A stretch of 8,833 bases of DNA from Actinomycetota bacterium (GTDB taxonomy: Bacteria > Actinomycetota > Acidimicrobiia > Acidimicrobiales > CADCTF01), in assembly GCA_019348305.1 (NCBI GenBank), contig JAHWJQ010000079.1:1-8833 (forward strand), given 5' to 3'. This document shows positions 1 to 6,603 of the stretch, one piece after another (within the stretch, counting starts at the first letter, position 1; every line of letters begins with the position of its first letter). The notes beneath the pieces are model-generated. The model was not told the origin of the DNA. It saw only the letters and a list, made by a program, of their open reading frames with translations, and ran no database searches. A program made the translations under genes and the position numbers.

Positions 1-476
1 GCCGAGCTGAGCCCCAGGTGCAGGAAGTTGTCGGCGTTGTTTACCGGCAGGAAGTTCGCCTCGCTGTCGTGATCGATGAGGAGGCCGTAGACGACGAAGC
101 CGAGGTAGGCAACGCCGCCACCGAGCAGATACAGCTTCGACCAGCTGAAGCGGGCCGCGGCCAGCAGTCCGACGCCGAAGAGCAGGTGCACGATGTTGTG
201 CAGCACGCTCACCCGGAACAGCCCCAACAGCTCCGCGTTCGAATCGGTGCCGAAGAGACTCAGCTCGTCGTAGTTCGAGGTGACGCCGGGGATGAAGCCG
301 CCCACGCCGGCGAGCACGAAGGTGAGGCCGAACACCGCGGCCAGCACCTGCATCAGCGAGCGCCCCTCCCCCCTTGGCTCCCGGGGGGCGGGAGAGCGAA
401 CTGCCTGTTGCGACCGACCCCCCTTCTGGCTCTGCTGGTTCTTGGCCAGGGTCTGGCCCTTGAACTGATAGCTCAA
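1..476 (-). CDS. DUF4383 family membrane protein (C-terminus cut off by window edge)
   Basis: This is a small integral membrane protein of unknown function, recognised as DUF4383. The visible 158 residues hold a hydrophilic, Gln/Arg-rich leader of about 41 residues, then membrane segments LMQVLAAVFGLTFVLAGVGG, HNIVHLLFGVGLLAAA and LYLLGGGVAYLGFVVYGLL. The family hallmarks HNxVHLLFG and the later ADNFLHLGL are present, and the remaining C-terminal segment lies beyond base 1. I chose TTG at 476-474 because AAGGAG sits six bases upstream (483-488), and because the GRS before Met42 resembles the conserved start of family members. ATG at 353-351 (Met42), behind a GGGAGGGG stretch, is the alternative. 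It follows modC by 66 bases on the same strand and may be a distal member of that transcript, though it has its own ribosome binding site. No link to molybdate transport can be inferred from the sequence. Confidence 0.85.
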   Translation of the reverse strand, partial: MSYQFKGQTLAKNQQSQKGGRSQQAVRSPAPREPRGEGRSLMQVLAAVFGLTFVLAGVGGFIPGVTSNYDELSLFGTDSNAELLGLFRVSVLHNIVHLLFGVGLLAAARFSWSKLYLLGGGVAYLGFVVYGLLIDHDSEANFLPVNNADNFLHLGLSS

Positions 477-482
477 TGAAGG

Positions 483-488
483 CTCCTT
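483..488 (-). promoter_or_regulatory. Ribosome binding site of the DUF4383 gene
   Basis: AAGGAG on the minus strand lies six bases before a TTG codon at 476-474. It is the strongest Shine-Dalgarno match near this gene and is the main reason for preferring a TTG start over the internal ATG at 353. Confidence 0.6.
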
Positions 489-542
489 CTCGCGAACACA
501 GGCTCTGCTTGTGCCGTCAGCCCTACCCCAGGGCCAGCCGCG

Positions 543-1622
543 CTAGACGGGGTACACGGACACCGCGGATGCCTTGAGCGAGACCCACACCTCCCCACCA
601 TCGGCCAGGGCCAGCTCCGAAGCGGCCGCCTGGGTGACCTCCGCCACGATGGGCACCGCTCCGGCCAGCCGCACCCGGACCCGGTCGGCCTCGAAGTCGA
701 GCTCTTCGATCGTCGCCGGCCACACGTTGCGGGGCGTCCCTTCAGGAGCACGCCGGTGCAGCGACACCGCGCTGGGATGGACGAGGGCGAACACCTTGCC
801 CTGGCCCGCCCCCGCCGCGACGAGCCGCGACTTCCCGGCGAGGGCGACGTGGTCGCCCCGCGCCTCGCCCTCGAACAGGTTCACCCCGACCAGCTCGGCC
901 ACGTAGCGCGACCGCGGCCGGGTGGTGATATCGGTGAGCGAACCGCTCTGGACGACCCGTCCCTCCTCGACCACGACGAGGCGGTCGGCCAGGGAGATGG
1001 CATCGACCGGGTCGTGGGTGACCAACAGGCGCACCCCCGGGAACGCCGCCAGCTGGCGGCGAAGCTGGCTTCGCACCTCGACCCGGGCCTGGCGGTCGAG
1101 GGCAGTGAGCGGCTCGTCCAACATGAGCAGGCGAGGTTCGACGACCAGGGCCCGTGCCAGGGCCACTCGCTGCGCCTCTCCCCCGGAGAGCTCGTGGGGC
1201 CGAGCATCGGCGCGGGCGGCCAGGCCCATCCGCTCGAGCCAGCCGAGGGCCAGTTGTCGTGCCTCGCTGCGGCGCCGGCCGCGGTTGCGCAGGCCGAAGG
1301 CGACGTTGTCGAGGGCGCTCAGATGCGGGAAGAGCAGGTAGTCCTGGAACACCACCCCGACGGGGCGTTCGTGCGGGGCGACGCGCACACCGGCGGCACG
1401 ATCCTCCAGCACCTGGCCGGCCAGGACGACCCGACCCCCGAGCAGCGGCTCGAGGCCGGCCAGCGCTCTCAGCAGCGTCGTCTTGCCCGCTCCGTTGGGC
1501 CCCACCAGCGCGACGACCTCGTCCATGCCGACCGACAGCGAGACGTCGAGGTGCAGCGCCCCCTTCACGAGCTGCACGCGCGCCTCCAAACCGCACGCGG
1601 CGGGCGGCGCCGGGCGCGTCAT
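543..1622 (-). CDS. modC: Molybdate ABC transporter ATP-binding protein ModC
   Basis: This 359-residue ATPase should drive molybdate (possibly also tungstate) import on the inner face of the membrane with ModB and ModA. All ABC motifs are visible: Walker A GPNGAGKTT at 41-49, Q-loop FQD with Gln93, signature LSGGEAQR at 145-152, Walker B LLMLDEP at 165-171, and the H-loop His203 in LLVTHD. After about residue 280 a single TOBE-type domain follows, ending EVWVSLKASAVSVYPV; this C-terminal oxyanion-sensing fold is typical of ModC. Length matches the family. The ATG at 1622-1620 overlaps the modB stop as ATGA, with no strong ribosome binding site, which suggests translational coupling. An open frame continues upstream to about 2576 but is only modB sequence read out of frame. 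A sulfate or other oxyanion ATPase is the alternative, but modA and modB beside it favour molybdate. Confidence 0.93.
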   Translation of the reverse strand: MTRPAPPAACGLEARVQLVKGALHLDVSLSVGMDEVVALVGPNGAGKTTLLRALAGLEPLLGGRVVLAGQVLEDRAAGVRVAPHERPVGVVFQDYLLFPHLSALDNVAFGLRNRGRRRSEARQLALGWLERMGLAARADARPHELSGGEAQRVALARALVVEPRLLMLDEPLTALDRQARVEVRSQLRRQLAAFPGVRLLVTHDPVDAISLADRLVVVEEGRVVQSGSLTDITTRPRSRYVAELVGVNLFEGEARGDHVALAGKSRLVAAGAGQGKVFALVHPSAVSLHRRAPEGTPRNVWPATIEELDFEADRVRVRLAGAVPIVAEVTQAAASELALADGGEVWVSLKASAVSVYPV

Positions 1623-2437
1623 GCCGGCGCCCACCACCGAGACCGCAACCCGACCAGCACCGCCAGCGAGAGGGCGAGGAGCACCAGGCTCAAGGTGATG
1701 GCTGCCTGGGGCCGGGTCTCGAGCAGGAGGTAGACCTTCAGCGGGATCGTCTGGGTCCTGCCCGGGAAGTTGCCGGCAAAGGTGATGGTGGCGCCGAACT
1801 CCCCTATGGCACGGGCCCAACACAGCACGGCGCCGGCCAACAGCGACGGGGAGACCAGGGGCAGCGTCACCCGGCGGAAGACGACCGACGGCGACGCCCC
1901 CAGCGTCCGCGCCGCTTCCTCCAGCCGGGGGTCCGACCTGCGAAAGGCGGCTTCGGCGGTGATGACCAAAAATGGCATGGCCACGAACGTCTGGGCCAGC
2001 ACCACGCCGGCGGGGCTGAAGGGCAGGCTCAGGCCGAACCAGCGGTCGAGCCACTGGCCCACGAGGCCGCTGCGCCCGAAGGCCGACAGCAGGGCGACCC
2101 CGCCCACGACCGGGGGCAGGACCATGGGCAGCGTCGTCAACGCCCGCAGGAGGCGCTGGCCGGGAAAGGTCAACCGGGCGAGGACCCAGGCCAGAGGGAT
2201 GCCGAGGGCCGCCGAGGCAGCGGTGGCGGCGACCGAGGAGGCCAGTGACAGCACGACGGCCTGGCGCACCTCGACGCTGCCCATCTCCCGGCCGAGGTCG
2301 GCCCACCGCACCCTCCACAGCAGCCCGGCCAGCGGGGCGAGGAAGAAGATCGCGGCCAGGGTGGCGGGCACGACCGCAGCCAGAGGCGGCCGCTCGGGCA
2401 CGGCCGCCGGTGGGCGCCGCCGGCGGCCGGCGCTCAA
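1619..2437 (-). CDS. modB: Molybdate ABC transporter permease ModB
   Basis: This 272-residue inner-membrane permease should form the homodimeric channel of the molybdate importer. A basic N-terminus (MSAGRRRRPP) precedes a first membrane segment, AAVVPATLAAIFFLAPLAGLLW. Further hydrophobic segments follow, including VVLSLASSVAATAASAALGIPLAWVL, TLPMVLPPVVGGVALL and ITLSLVLLALSLAVLVGL. The cytoplasmic EAA loop that contacts ModC is clear at EEAARTLGASPSVVFRRVTLP. LPMVLPPVVGG and RAIGEFGATI are typical of ModB/CysT-type permeases. The start is TTG at 2437-2435, overlapping the modA TGA as TTGA; the same four-base overlap joins modB to modC. The weak start and near absence of a ribosome binding site fit translation by ribosomes finishing modA. 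A sulfate permease is less likely given the neighbours. Confidence 0.93.
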   Translation of the reverse strand: MSAGRRRRPPAAVPERPPLAAVVPATLAAIFFLAPLAGLLWRVRWADLGREMGSVEVRQAVVLSLASSVAATAASAALGIPLAWVLARLTFPGQRLLRALTTLPMVLPPVVGGVALLSAFGRSGLVGQWLDRWFGLSLPFSPAGVVLAQTFVAMPFLVITAEAAFRRSDPRLEEAARTLGASPSVVFRRVTLPLVSPSLLAGAVLCWARAIGEFGATITFAGNFPGRTQTIPLKVYLLLETRPQAAITLSLVLLALSLAVLVGLRSRWWAPA

Positions 2438-3225
2438 CGACCTGCGAACCCGGCGGCCGACAGCACCCGCTGCCCCTCCTGCGACAGGACGAAGGAGATG
2501 AAGGCCCCTGCTTGTGCCGCTTCGGGGGAGGCGGCCACGGCGGCGATCGGGTAGGAGGTCGTCGGATTGAACTCACGGATCTCGATACCGGTGGTACCAG
2601 CCGGCGGCCGGCGAACGTCGCTCACGTAGACGATCCCCGCGTCCGCCTCACCCAGGAGCACCCTGGAGACCACCGCTTTGACGTTCGCCTCGTAGGACTG
2701 TGGCGGCGCGGTCACCCCGGCGTGGTGCAGGACCCGGCCGCCGAGCGCGCCACAGGGCACTTCGACGGCGCACGCCACGAAGGTGAGGCCCGGGCGGGCC
2801 AGGTCGCGCAGCGAGCGGATGGCCTTCGGGTTCCCCTCGGCCACAACGAGGGCCAACCGGTTCTTGGCGAACACCTCCGGGCTCTCTGCCAGCCCCTCGG
2901 CCACCAGCCTCGCCATGATGGCCTCGTCAGCGGTGGCGACGACGTCGGCCGGTGCCCCCGCCCGTAGCTGTGCGGCCAACGACGAGGACGCCGCGAAGTT
3001 GAAGGCCACCTTCGCGGGCGGATGGGCGGCCTCGTAGCGCCGGGCCAACGCCGTGAAGGCATCGGTGAGCGAGGCGGCGGCGAACACTGTGAAGGCTCGG
3101 CGGGGCGGGCCGCCAGAGCTCCCGCAGGCCGGGGCCAAGAGCACCACGGCAGCCGCCGCGCAGCTCAATCGCATCACGTCGCGACGGCGCATGGCCGGAA
3201 ATGTAGGACGGCCGCGGGCGGTCAT
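2434..3225 (-). CDS. modA: Molybdate-binding lipoprotein ModA
   Basis: This 263-residue solute-binding protein should capture molybdate outside the membrane and deliver it to ModB. The N-terminus is basic (RRRDVMR), then hydrophobic (LSCAAAAVVLLAPAC), consistent with a lipoprotein signal. Cys34 is the likely lipidated residue, although LAPAC is a weak lipobox with Ala rather than Leu at -3. The mature part shows ModA elements: FTVFAAASLTDAF near 45-57, FAASSSLAAQL, ADVVATAD, and VVSRVLLGEADAGIVYVSDV. The oxyanion-loop segment reads VPCG at 156-159, with another Cys at 152. The start is ATG 3225-3223 because it overlaps the menD stop as ATGA, like the next two junctions. ATG 3192 or 3174 would give shorter signal peptides and cannot be ruled out. 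An open frame extends upstream to 3909 but only shadows menD. Tungstate binding is also possible. Confidence 0.92.
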   Translation of the reverse strand: MTARGRPTFPAMRRRDVMRLSCAAAAVVLLAPACGSSGGPPRRAFTVFAAASLTDAFTALARRYEAAHPPAKVAFNFAASSSLAAQLRAGAPADVVATADEAIMARLVAEGLAESPEVFAKNRLALVVAEGNPKAIRSLRDLARPGLTFVACAVEVPCGALGGRVLHHAGVTAPPQSYEANVKAVVSRVLLGEADAGIVYVSDVRRPPAGTTGIEIREFNPTTSYPIAAVAASPEAAQAGAFISFVLSQEGQRVLSAAGFAGR

Positions 3226-4922
3226 CCCCCGCGAGCCGAAAGCCTGCCGACGGCGGCCACGATCTCCCGCTGCAGCTCCTCGTGCAGCACCACGTTGGCC
3301 TGGCGGTCGCTCTGTACGTGCACCAGTCGGACATCCCCGTGGCGCAGGGCCTCGTGCACCGCGGGAAGCACCTCCTCGGCGCTCTTGACGGTTGTCACCC
3401 CGAGCCCGTGCACCGCCGCCAGGGCGGCCAGGTCGACCTCCTGAGGAGTGCCGAAGAGGGCCTCGAACCGCGCCGGCGGGAGTGCGGCCGCCTGGGGGAG
3501 GAACGAGAAGATCCCGCCGCCGTGGTTGTCGAGCACCACGAACGTGCAGGCGAGGCCGCGGCCGGCGGCGCCGAGCAGGCCGCCGGCGTCGTGGAGGAAG
3601 GCCAGGTCGCCGAGCAGCGCCACCACCGGCCCGTCGCCTCCGGTGGCCACCCCCAAGGCGGTGGACACGATCCCGTCGATGCCGTTGGCGCCGCGGTTGG
3701 CGAACACCCGGGTCGCCGACCCGGGGGCGCCGAACCACTCGGCGTCGCGGATGGGCATCGACGACGAGACGAACAAGGTGACGTCGTCCGACAGCCCGCC
3801 GGTGAGCGCCCTGGCCACGCCGGGTTCGGTGGCCTCGGGGCGGGCGGCCAGCACCCGGTCGACGGCCTGCTGGGCGGCGCCCTCGGCCCCCATCCACGAC
3901 TCCAGCCACTCCCCGGCGACCGGCGAGGCGGCCACCGCCAACTCCTCGCAGCAGCGCCGCGGGTCGGCATGTACGACGAGATCAGCCGTGCGCTCTGGGT
4001 CGGGCCACTGGTCGTCGGCATCCACCACCACCTGGTCGGTCTCTTCGAGGCCCGCCAGCCACCGACTGAGCACTTTGGAGGCGGGGGGGTCACCCAGGCG
4101 CAGCACCGTCTCCACCTGCTGGGCGGGGGTGAAGCTCGCGCACCGCAGCAGCCCGTCGAAGGCGGCCACCGCACCGGGGCCGGCCCTCGCGCCGGAGAGC
4201 GGATCGGCCAGCACCGGCCAGCCCAGCGCCTGGGCCAGTGGGTGCACGGCCGAGCCAGCGCCCCGGCGGCCGGCCACGATCACGCCCCGGCGACCGCTCA
4301 GGCGCTGGGCCAGGCCCGCGGGAGCTCCTGCCCGCTCACGCACCGCCTGGTGCCACGCCAGCCCGTGGGGCCGCCCCGGCGGCAGGTCGTCAGGTTCGGC
4401 GACCAGCGGCTCGCGGAAGGCCAGGTTGAGGTGTACGGGCCCGGCGCCGGCCCTCCCCGCCACCGTCTCGGCATAGGCGCGGGAGGCGAGGGAGCGCCAG
4501 GAACCGACGGGGAAGCCCTCCGCCACCCCCGGCTCCGCGAACCACCGGACCGACTCACCGAACAGCCGCCCCTGCACCACCGTCTGGGGTGCCGAGATGT
4601 GGTGCAGGTCCGCGGGGCGGTCGGCGGTGCACACGAGCATGGGGACCCTGCTCTGGTGGGCCTCCACGACCGCCGGGTGCAGTTCCACTGCGGCGGTACC
4701 GCTGGTGGTGAGCACCACCGCGGGCCGCTTGGAGGCCTGACCGATACCCAGCGCGTAGAACCCGGCCGAGCGCTCGTCCAGCAGCACGTGCAGGCGCAGC
4801 CTCGACGCCAGCGCCAGGGCCAAGGGGCTCGAGCGGGAGCCGGGAGCCACCACGGCCTCGGTGACGCCGGCCCTGGCCCACTCGTCGACCAGGGTGGCGA
4901 CAAAGGTCGCTTGTAGCGTCAC
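3222..4922 (-). CDS. menD: 2-succinyl-5-enolpyruvyl-6-hydroxy-3-cyclohexene-1-carboxylate synthase MenD
   Basis: MenD is a cytoplasmic ThDP- and Mg-dependent enzyme that joins 2-oxoglutarate, after decarboxylation, to isochorismate, giving SEPHCHC, the first committed step to menaquinone. The 566 residues match family length. The N-terminal Pyr domain holds APGSRSSPLA at 26-35 and the cofactor-activating Glu50 in LLDERSAGFYALG. The C-terminal PP domain holds SSSMPIRD at 386-393, NRGANGIDG at 409-417, GDLAFLHD at 438-445 and DNHGGGIFSFLP from 465. Position 465 is Asp where NN is usual, but the metal-binding Asp439 and Asn466 are retained. The start is GTG 4922-4920 with GGAG eight bases upstream, inside the first codons of the divergent menH. 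The stop overlaps modA as ATGA, so menD heads the molybdate operon. No other ThDP enzyme fits these motifs better. Confidence 0.96.
   Translation of the reverse strand: MTLQATFVATLVDEWARAGVTEAVVAPGSRSSPLALALASRLRLHVLLDERSAGFYALGIGQASKRPAVVLTTSGTAAVELHPAVVEAHQSRVPMLVCTADRPADLHHISAPQTVVQGRLFGESVRWFAEPGVAEGFPVGSWRSLASRAYAETVAGRAGAGPVHLNLAFREPLVAEPDDLPPGRPHGLAWHQAVRERAGAPAGLAQRLSGRRGVIVAGRRGAGSAVHPLAQALGWPVLADPLSGARAGPGAVAAFDGLLRCASFTPAQQVETVLRLGDPPASKVLSRWLAGLEETDQVVVDADDQWPDPERTADLVVHADPRRCCEELAVAASPVAGEWLESWMGAEGAAQQAVDRVLAARPEATEPGVARALTGGLSDDVTLFVSSSMPIRDAEWFGAPGSATRVFANRGANGIDGIVSTALGVATGGDGPVVALLGDLAFLHDAGGLLGAAGRGLACTFVVLDNHGGGIFSFLPQAAALPPARFEALFGTPQEVDLAALAAVHGLGVTTVKSAEEVLPAVHEALRHGDVRLVHVQSDRQANVVLHEELQREIVAAVGRLSARGG
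4914..4919 (+). promoter_or_regulatory. Possible -10 element for a leaderless menH transcript
   Basis: TAGCGT fits the loose TAnnnT form of an actinobacterial -10 box and lies eight bases before the menH ATG. No usable Shine-Dalgarno sequence precedes that ATG, so transcription starting at the A of ATG is a reasonable reading. No clear -35 box is visible, and such motifs occur by chance. Confidence 0.3.
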
Positions 4923-4927
4923 CGCCG

Positions 4928-5719
4928 ATGCTCCACTTCGACGTGCACGGCCGCGTCGGCCGCGAGCGCCGCGTGGTGCTGGTGCACGGGTTCACCCAGA
5001 CCCGCCGCTCGTGGGACGCGCTGGTCGAGCCGCTGGCCGCCAACCACCAGGTGCTCGCCGTCGACGCCCCCGGCCACGGCCTGTCCTCCCAGTACCAGGT
5101 GGGGCTCTGGGAGGCGGCCCGCCTGCTGGGCGAGGCCGGCAACGAAGCCAGTTACGTCGGCTACTCCATGGGTGGGCGGCTGGTGCTGCACCTCGCGCTC
5201 GCCGCGCCCTATCTCGTTCGCCGCGTGGTGCTCGTGGGAACGACGGCCGGCATCGCTGACGGGCGGGAACGGGCGGCGCGGCTGGCCGCCGACGAGGTGC
5301 TCGCGGCAGGACTGGAAAAAGACGGCCTCGAGTCCTTCCTCCGGCGGTGGCTGGCCCACCCGATGTTCGCGACGCTGGCGCCGGAGGCGGCGGGGATGGA
5401 GGCCCGCAGGGAGAACACGGTGGAGGCGCTGGCCGCCGCGCTGCGCCTGCTCGGTACCGGGGCACAGGAGCCGCTGTGGGACCGTCTCGGCTCGCTGTAC
5501 ATGCCGGCGTTGCTGGTGGTGGGCGAGCGCGACGACAAGTTCTCCAGCCTGGCCGAGCGACTGGCCGGGAGCTGGGGCGGCCCGGCAGAGGTGGTCGTCG
5601 TGGCCGGGGCCGGCCATGCCGTGCACCTCGAGCAACCCGAGGCGTTCCTGGAGGCTGTGCTGCCCTTCCTCGACGGCGGTCACCGCACTGCCACGCCGGC
5701 GGCCAGCAGCAACCCGTAG
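4928..5719 (+). CDS. menH: MenH-like alpha/beta hydrolase (probable SHCHC synthase)
   Basis: This 263-residue alpha/beta-hydrolase-fold protein probably eliminates pyruvate from SEPHCHC, the MenD product, to give SHCHC in the cytoplasm. The oxyanion-side motif LVHGFTQTRRSW (18-29), the VDAPGHGLS strand-turn (45-53), the nucleophile elbow GYSMGG with Ser80, the acid loop GERDDKF with Asp202 and the catalytic GAGHAVH with His230 are all in order. Length is close to characterised MenH (about 250 residues). The assignment rests on the fold plus adjacency to menD; the fold alone could be another esterase. The ATG at 4928 is five bases from the divergent menD GTG and lacks a ribosome binding site; a leaderless mRNA is possible. 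The last 13 residues (HRTATPAASSNP and the residue before) are read from bases that also encode the menA C-terminus, and are a low-complexity tail outside the fold. Confidence 0.85.
   Translation: MLHFDVHGRVGRERRVVLVHGFTQTRRSWDALVEPLAANHQVLAVDAPGHGLSSQYQVGLWEAARLLGEAGNEASYVGYSMGGRLVLHLALAAPYLVRRVVLVGTTAGIADGRERAARLAADEVLAAGLEKDGLESFLRRWLAHPMFATLAPEAAGMEARRENTVEALAAALRLLGTGAQEPLWDRLGSLYMPALLVVGERDDKFSSLAERLAGSWGGPAEVVVVAGAGHAVHLEQPEAFLEAVLPFLDGGHRTATPAASSNP
4931..4934 (-). promoter_or_regulatory. Ribosome binding site of menD inside menH
   Basis: GGAG (in AAGTGGAG) on the minus strand lies eight bases before the menD GTG. The bases are also codons 2 and 3 of menH on the other strand, so the menD leader must begin within the menH coding region and the two divergent transcripts must overlap if both genes use these starts. 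Confidence 0.5.
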
Positions 5720-6549
5720 AGCAACTGCACCTGCCCGGTGCGAACCAGCACGGCGATGAGGTCGCGGCCTCTCGCCCCCCTGCGCACCTGCCTCGCTGGC
5801 CCCAGGGCCGCCGCCAGCCCCCCAAGAGCGAGCAACGCCCACGGCCGCACCACGGCGATGAGCAGGGTGGCGGCGGCCGGCGCGGCCAGCACCAGCACGG
5901 AGTACAGGATGCGGGTGTCGGCGTCGCCCAGCCGTACGGCCAGGGTGCGCTTTCCGGCTGCGGTGTCGGTGCTGATGTCGCGGAGGTTGTTGACCACCAG
6001 CAGGGCCGCAGCCAGCGCCCCCACGGGAACGCTCACCCCGAGGGCCAGGAGCGTCACCTCCTCCAGATGGACATAGGCCGAGCCCACCGTGGCCACCAGT
6101 CCGAAGAACAAAAAGACCGCCACCTCGCCCAGTCCCGAATAGCCGTAGGGGCGGGACCCCCCCGTGTAGAACCACCCGGCGGCGAAGCAGGCGGCGCCCA
6201 CGGCGACGAGCCACCACGAGACCGCTGCCGCCAAAGCCAGACCGGCCACGGCAGCCACAGCGAAGCTGAAGAAGGCCGCCTTCTTGACGGCGACCGGCGA
6301 GCGGAGCCCGGAGGCGACGAGTCGCACCGGCCCCACCCGTGCGTCATCGGTGCCTCGGATCCCGTCGCTGTAGTCGTTGGCGTAGTTGGTGCCCACCTGC
6401 ACGGCCAGGGCCACCACCAGCGCGGCGCCGGCCCGCCACCACACCACCTGGCCCTGGCTGGCGGCCACCGCCGTCCCCACGGCCACCGGCACCACTGCTG
6501 CCGGCAGCGTCCGCGGGCGAGCCCCCTCGACCCAGAGCTTGAGGCTCAC
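5680..6549 (-). CDS. menA: 1,4-dihydroxy-2-naphthoate polyprenyltransferase MenA
   Basis: MenA is a UbiA-superfamily membrane enzyme that attaches a polyprenyl chain to 1,4-dihydroxy-2-naphthoate with loss of carboxylate, giving demethylmenaquinone. The 289 residues begin WVEGARPRTLPAAVVPV, typical of actinobacterial MenA. They carry the two Mg-diphosphate motifs: NYANDYSDG at 55-63 and NNLRDISTDTAAGKRTLAVRLG from 187. About eight or nine hydrophobic helices are visible, such as FFSFAVAAVAGLALAAAVSWWLVAVGAACFAAGWFYTGG. The start must be GTG 6549-6547 or later, because an in-frame TGA lies about 20 bases upstream; no good ribosome binding site precedes it. The 3' end runs 40 bases into the convergent menH. 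With menE on the other side it forms a divergent pair, so menA is probably a single-gene transcript. Other UbiA enzymes are much less likely in this context. Confidence 0.95.
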   Translation of the reverse strand: MSLKLWVEGARPRTLPAAVVPVAVGTAVAASQGQVVWWRAGAALVVALAVQVGTNYANDYSDGIRGTDDARVGPVRLVASGLRSPVAVKKAAFFSFAVAAVAGLALAAAVSWWLVAVGAACFAAGWFYTGGSRPYGYSGLGEVAVFLFFGLVATVGSAYVHLEEVTLLALGVSVPVGALAAALLVVNNLRDISTDTAAGKRTLAVRLGDADTRILYSVLVLAAPAAATLLIAVVRPWALLALGGLAAALGPARQVRRGARGRDLIAVLVRTGQVQLLYGLLLAAGVAVR

Positions 6550-6559
6550 GGCCAGCGGG

Positions 6560-6572
6560 AACTCTGAGAGTT
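6560..6572. promoter_or_regulatory. Perfect inverted repeat in the menA-menE divergent gap
   Basis: AACTCT-G-AGAGTT is a perfect six-base inverted repeat around one central base. It sits in the 54-base gap between the menA GTG (6549) and the menE GTG (6604), where both promoters should lie. A dimeric regulator could bind here to control both genes, but no regulator is identified and the repeat is short. Confidence 0.35.
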
Positions 6573-6590
6573 GTCACTCATACGATCACG

Positions 6591-6596
6591 TACGCT
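6591..6596 (+). promoter_or_regulatory. Possible -10 element for menE
   Basis: TACGCT fits TAnnnT and lies seven bases before the GTG at 6604, the spacing expected for a leaderless transcript. TACGAT at 6581-6586 is a second candidate. TTGTCA at 6571-6576 resembles a -35 box, but it is only 14 bases from TACGCT, short of the usual 16-18. No Shine-Dalgarno sequence precedes the GTG. Confidence 0.3.
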
Positions 6597-6603
6597 ACCG
6601 CCG

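Noticed and set aside
520..534. Hairpin GCCCT-ACCCC-AGGGC between modC and the DUF4383 gene as a terminator
   Set aside because: The stem is only five base pairs and no T-tract follows on the minus strand, so it is not supported as a terminator.
1623..2576. N-terminal extension of the ModC open frame, and likewise of the ModA frame (3226-3909)
   Set aside because: Both are out-of-frame readings of modB and menD; the overlaps at 1619-1622 and 3222-3225 give the natural starts.
3282..4916. Plus-strand open frame of 544 codons opposite menD
   Set aside because: It is the antisense shadow of menD; its Gly/His/Arg/Pro-rich translation has no domain, while menD has every family motif.
4919..6217. 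Minus-strand open frame of 432 codons spanning menH and part of menA
   Set aside because: It has biased low-complexity composition and no motifs; GC-rich DNA leaves antisense frames open by chance.
6589..6594. CGTACG palindrome upstream of menE as an operator
   Set aside because: Six-base palindromes are expected by chance and it overlaps the candidate -10 box without further symmetry.
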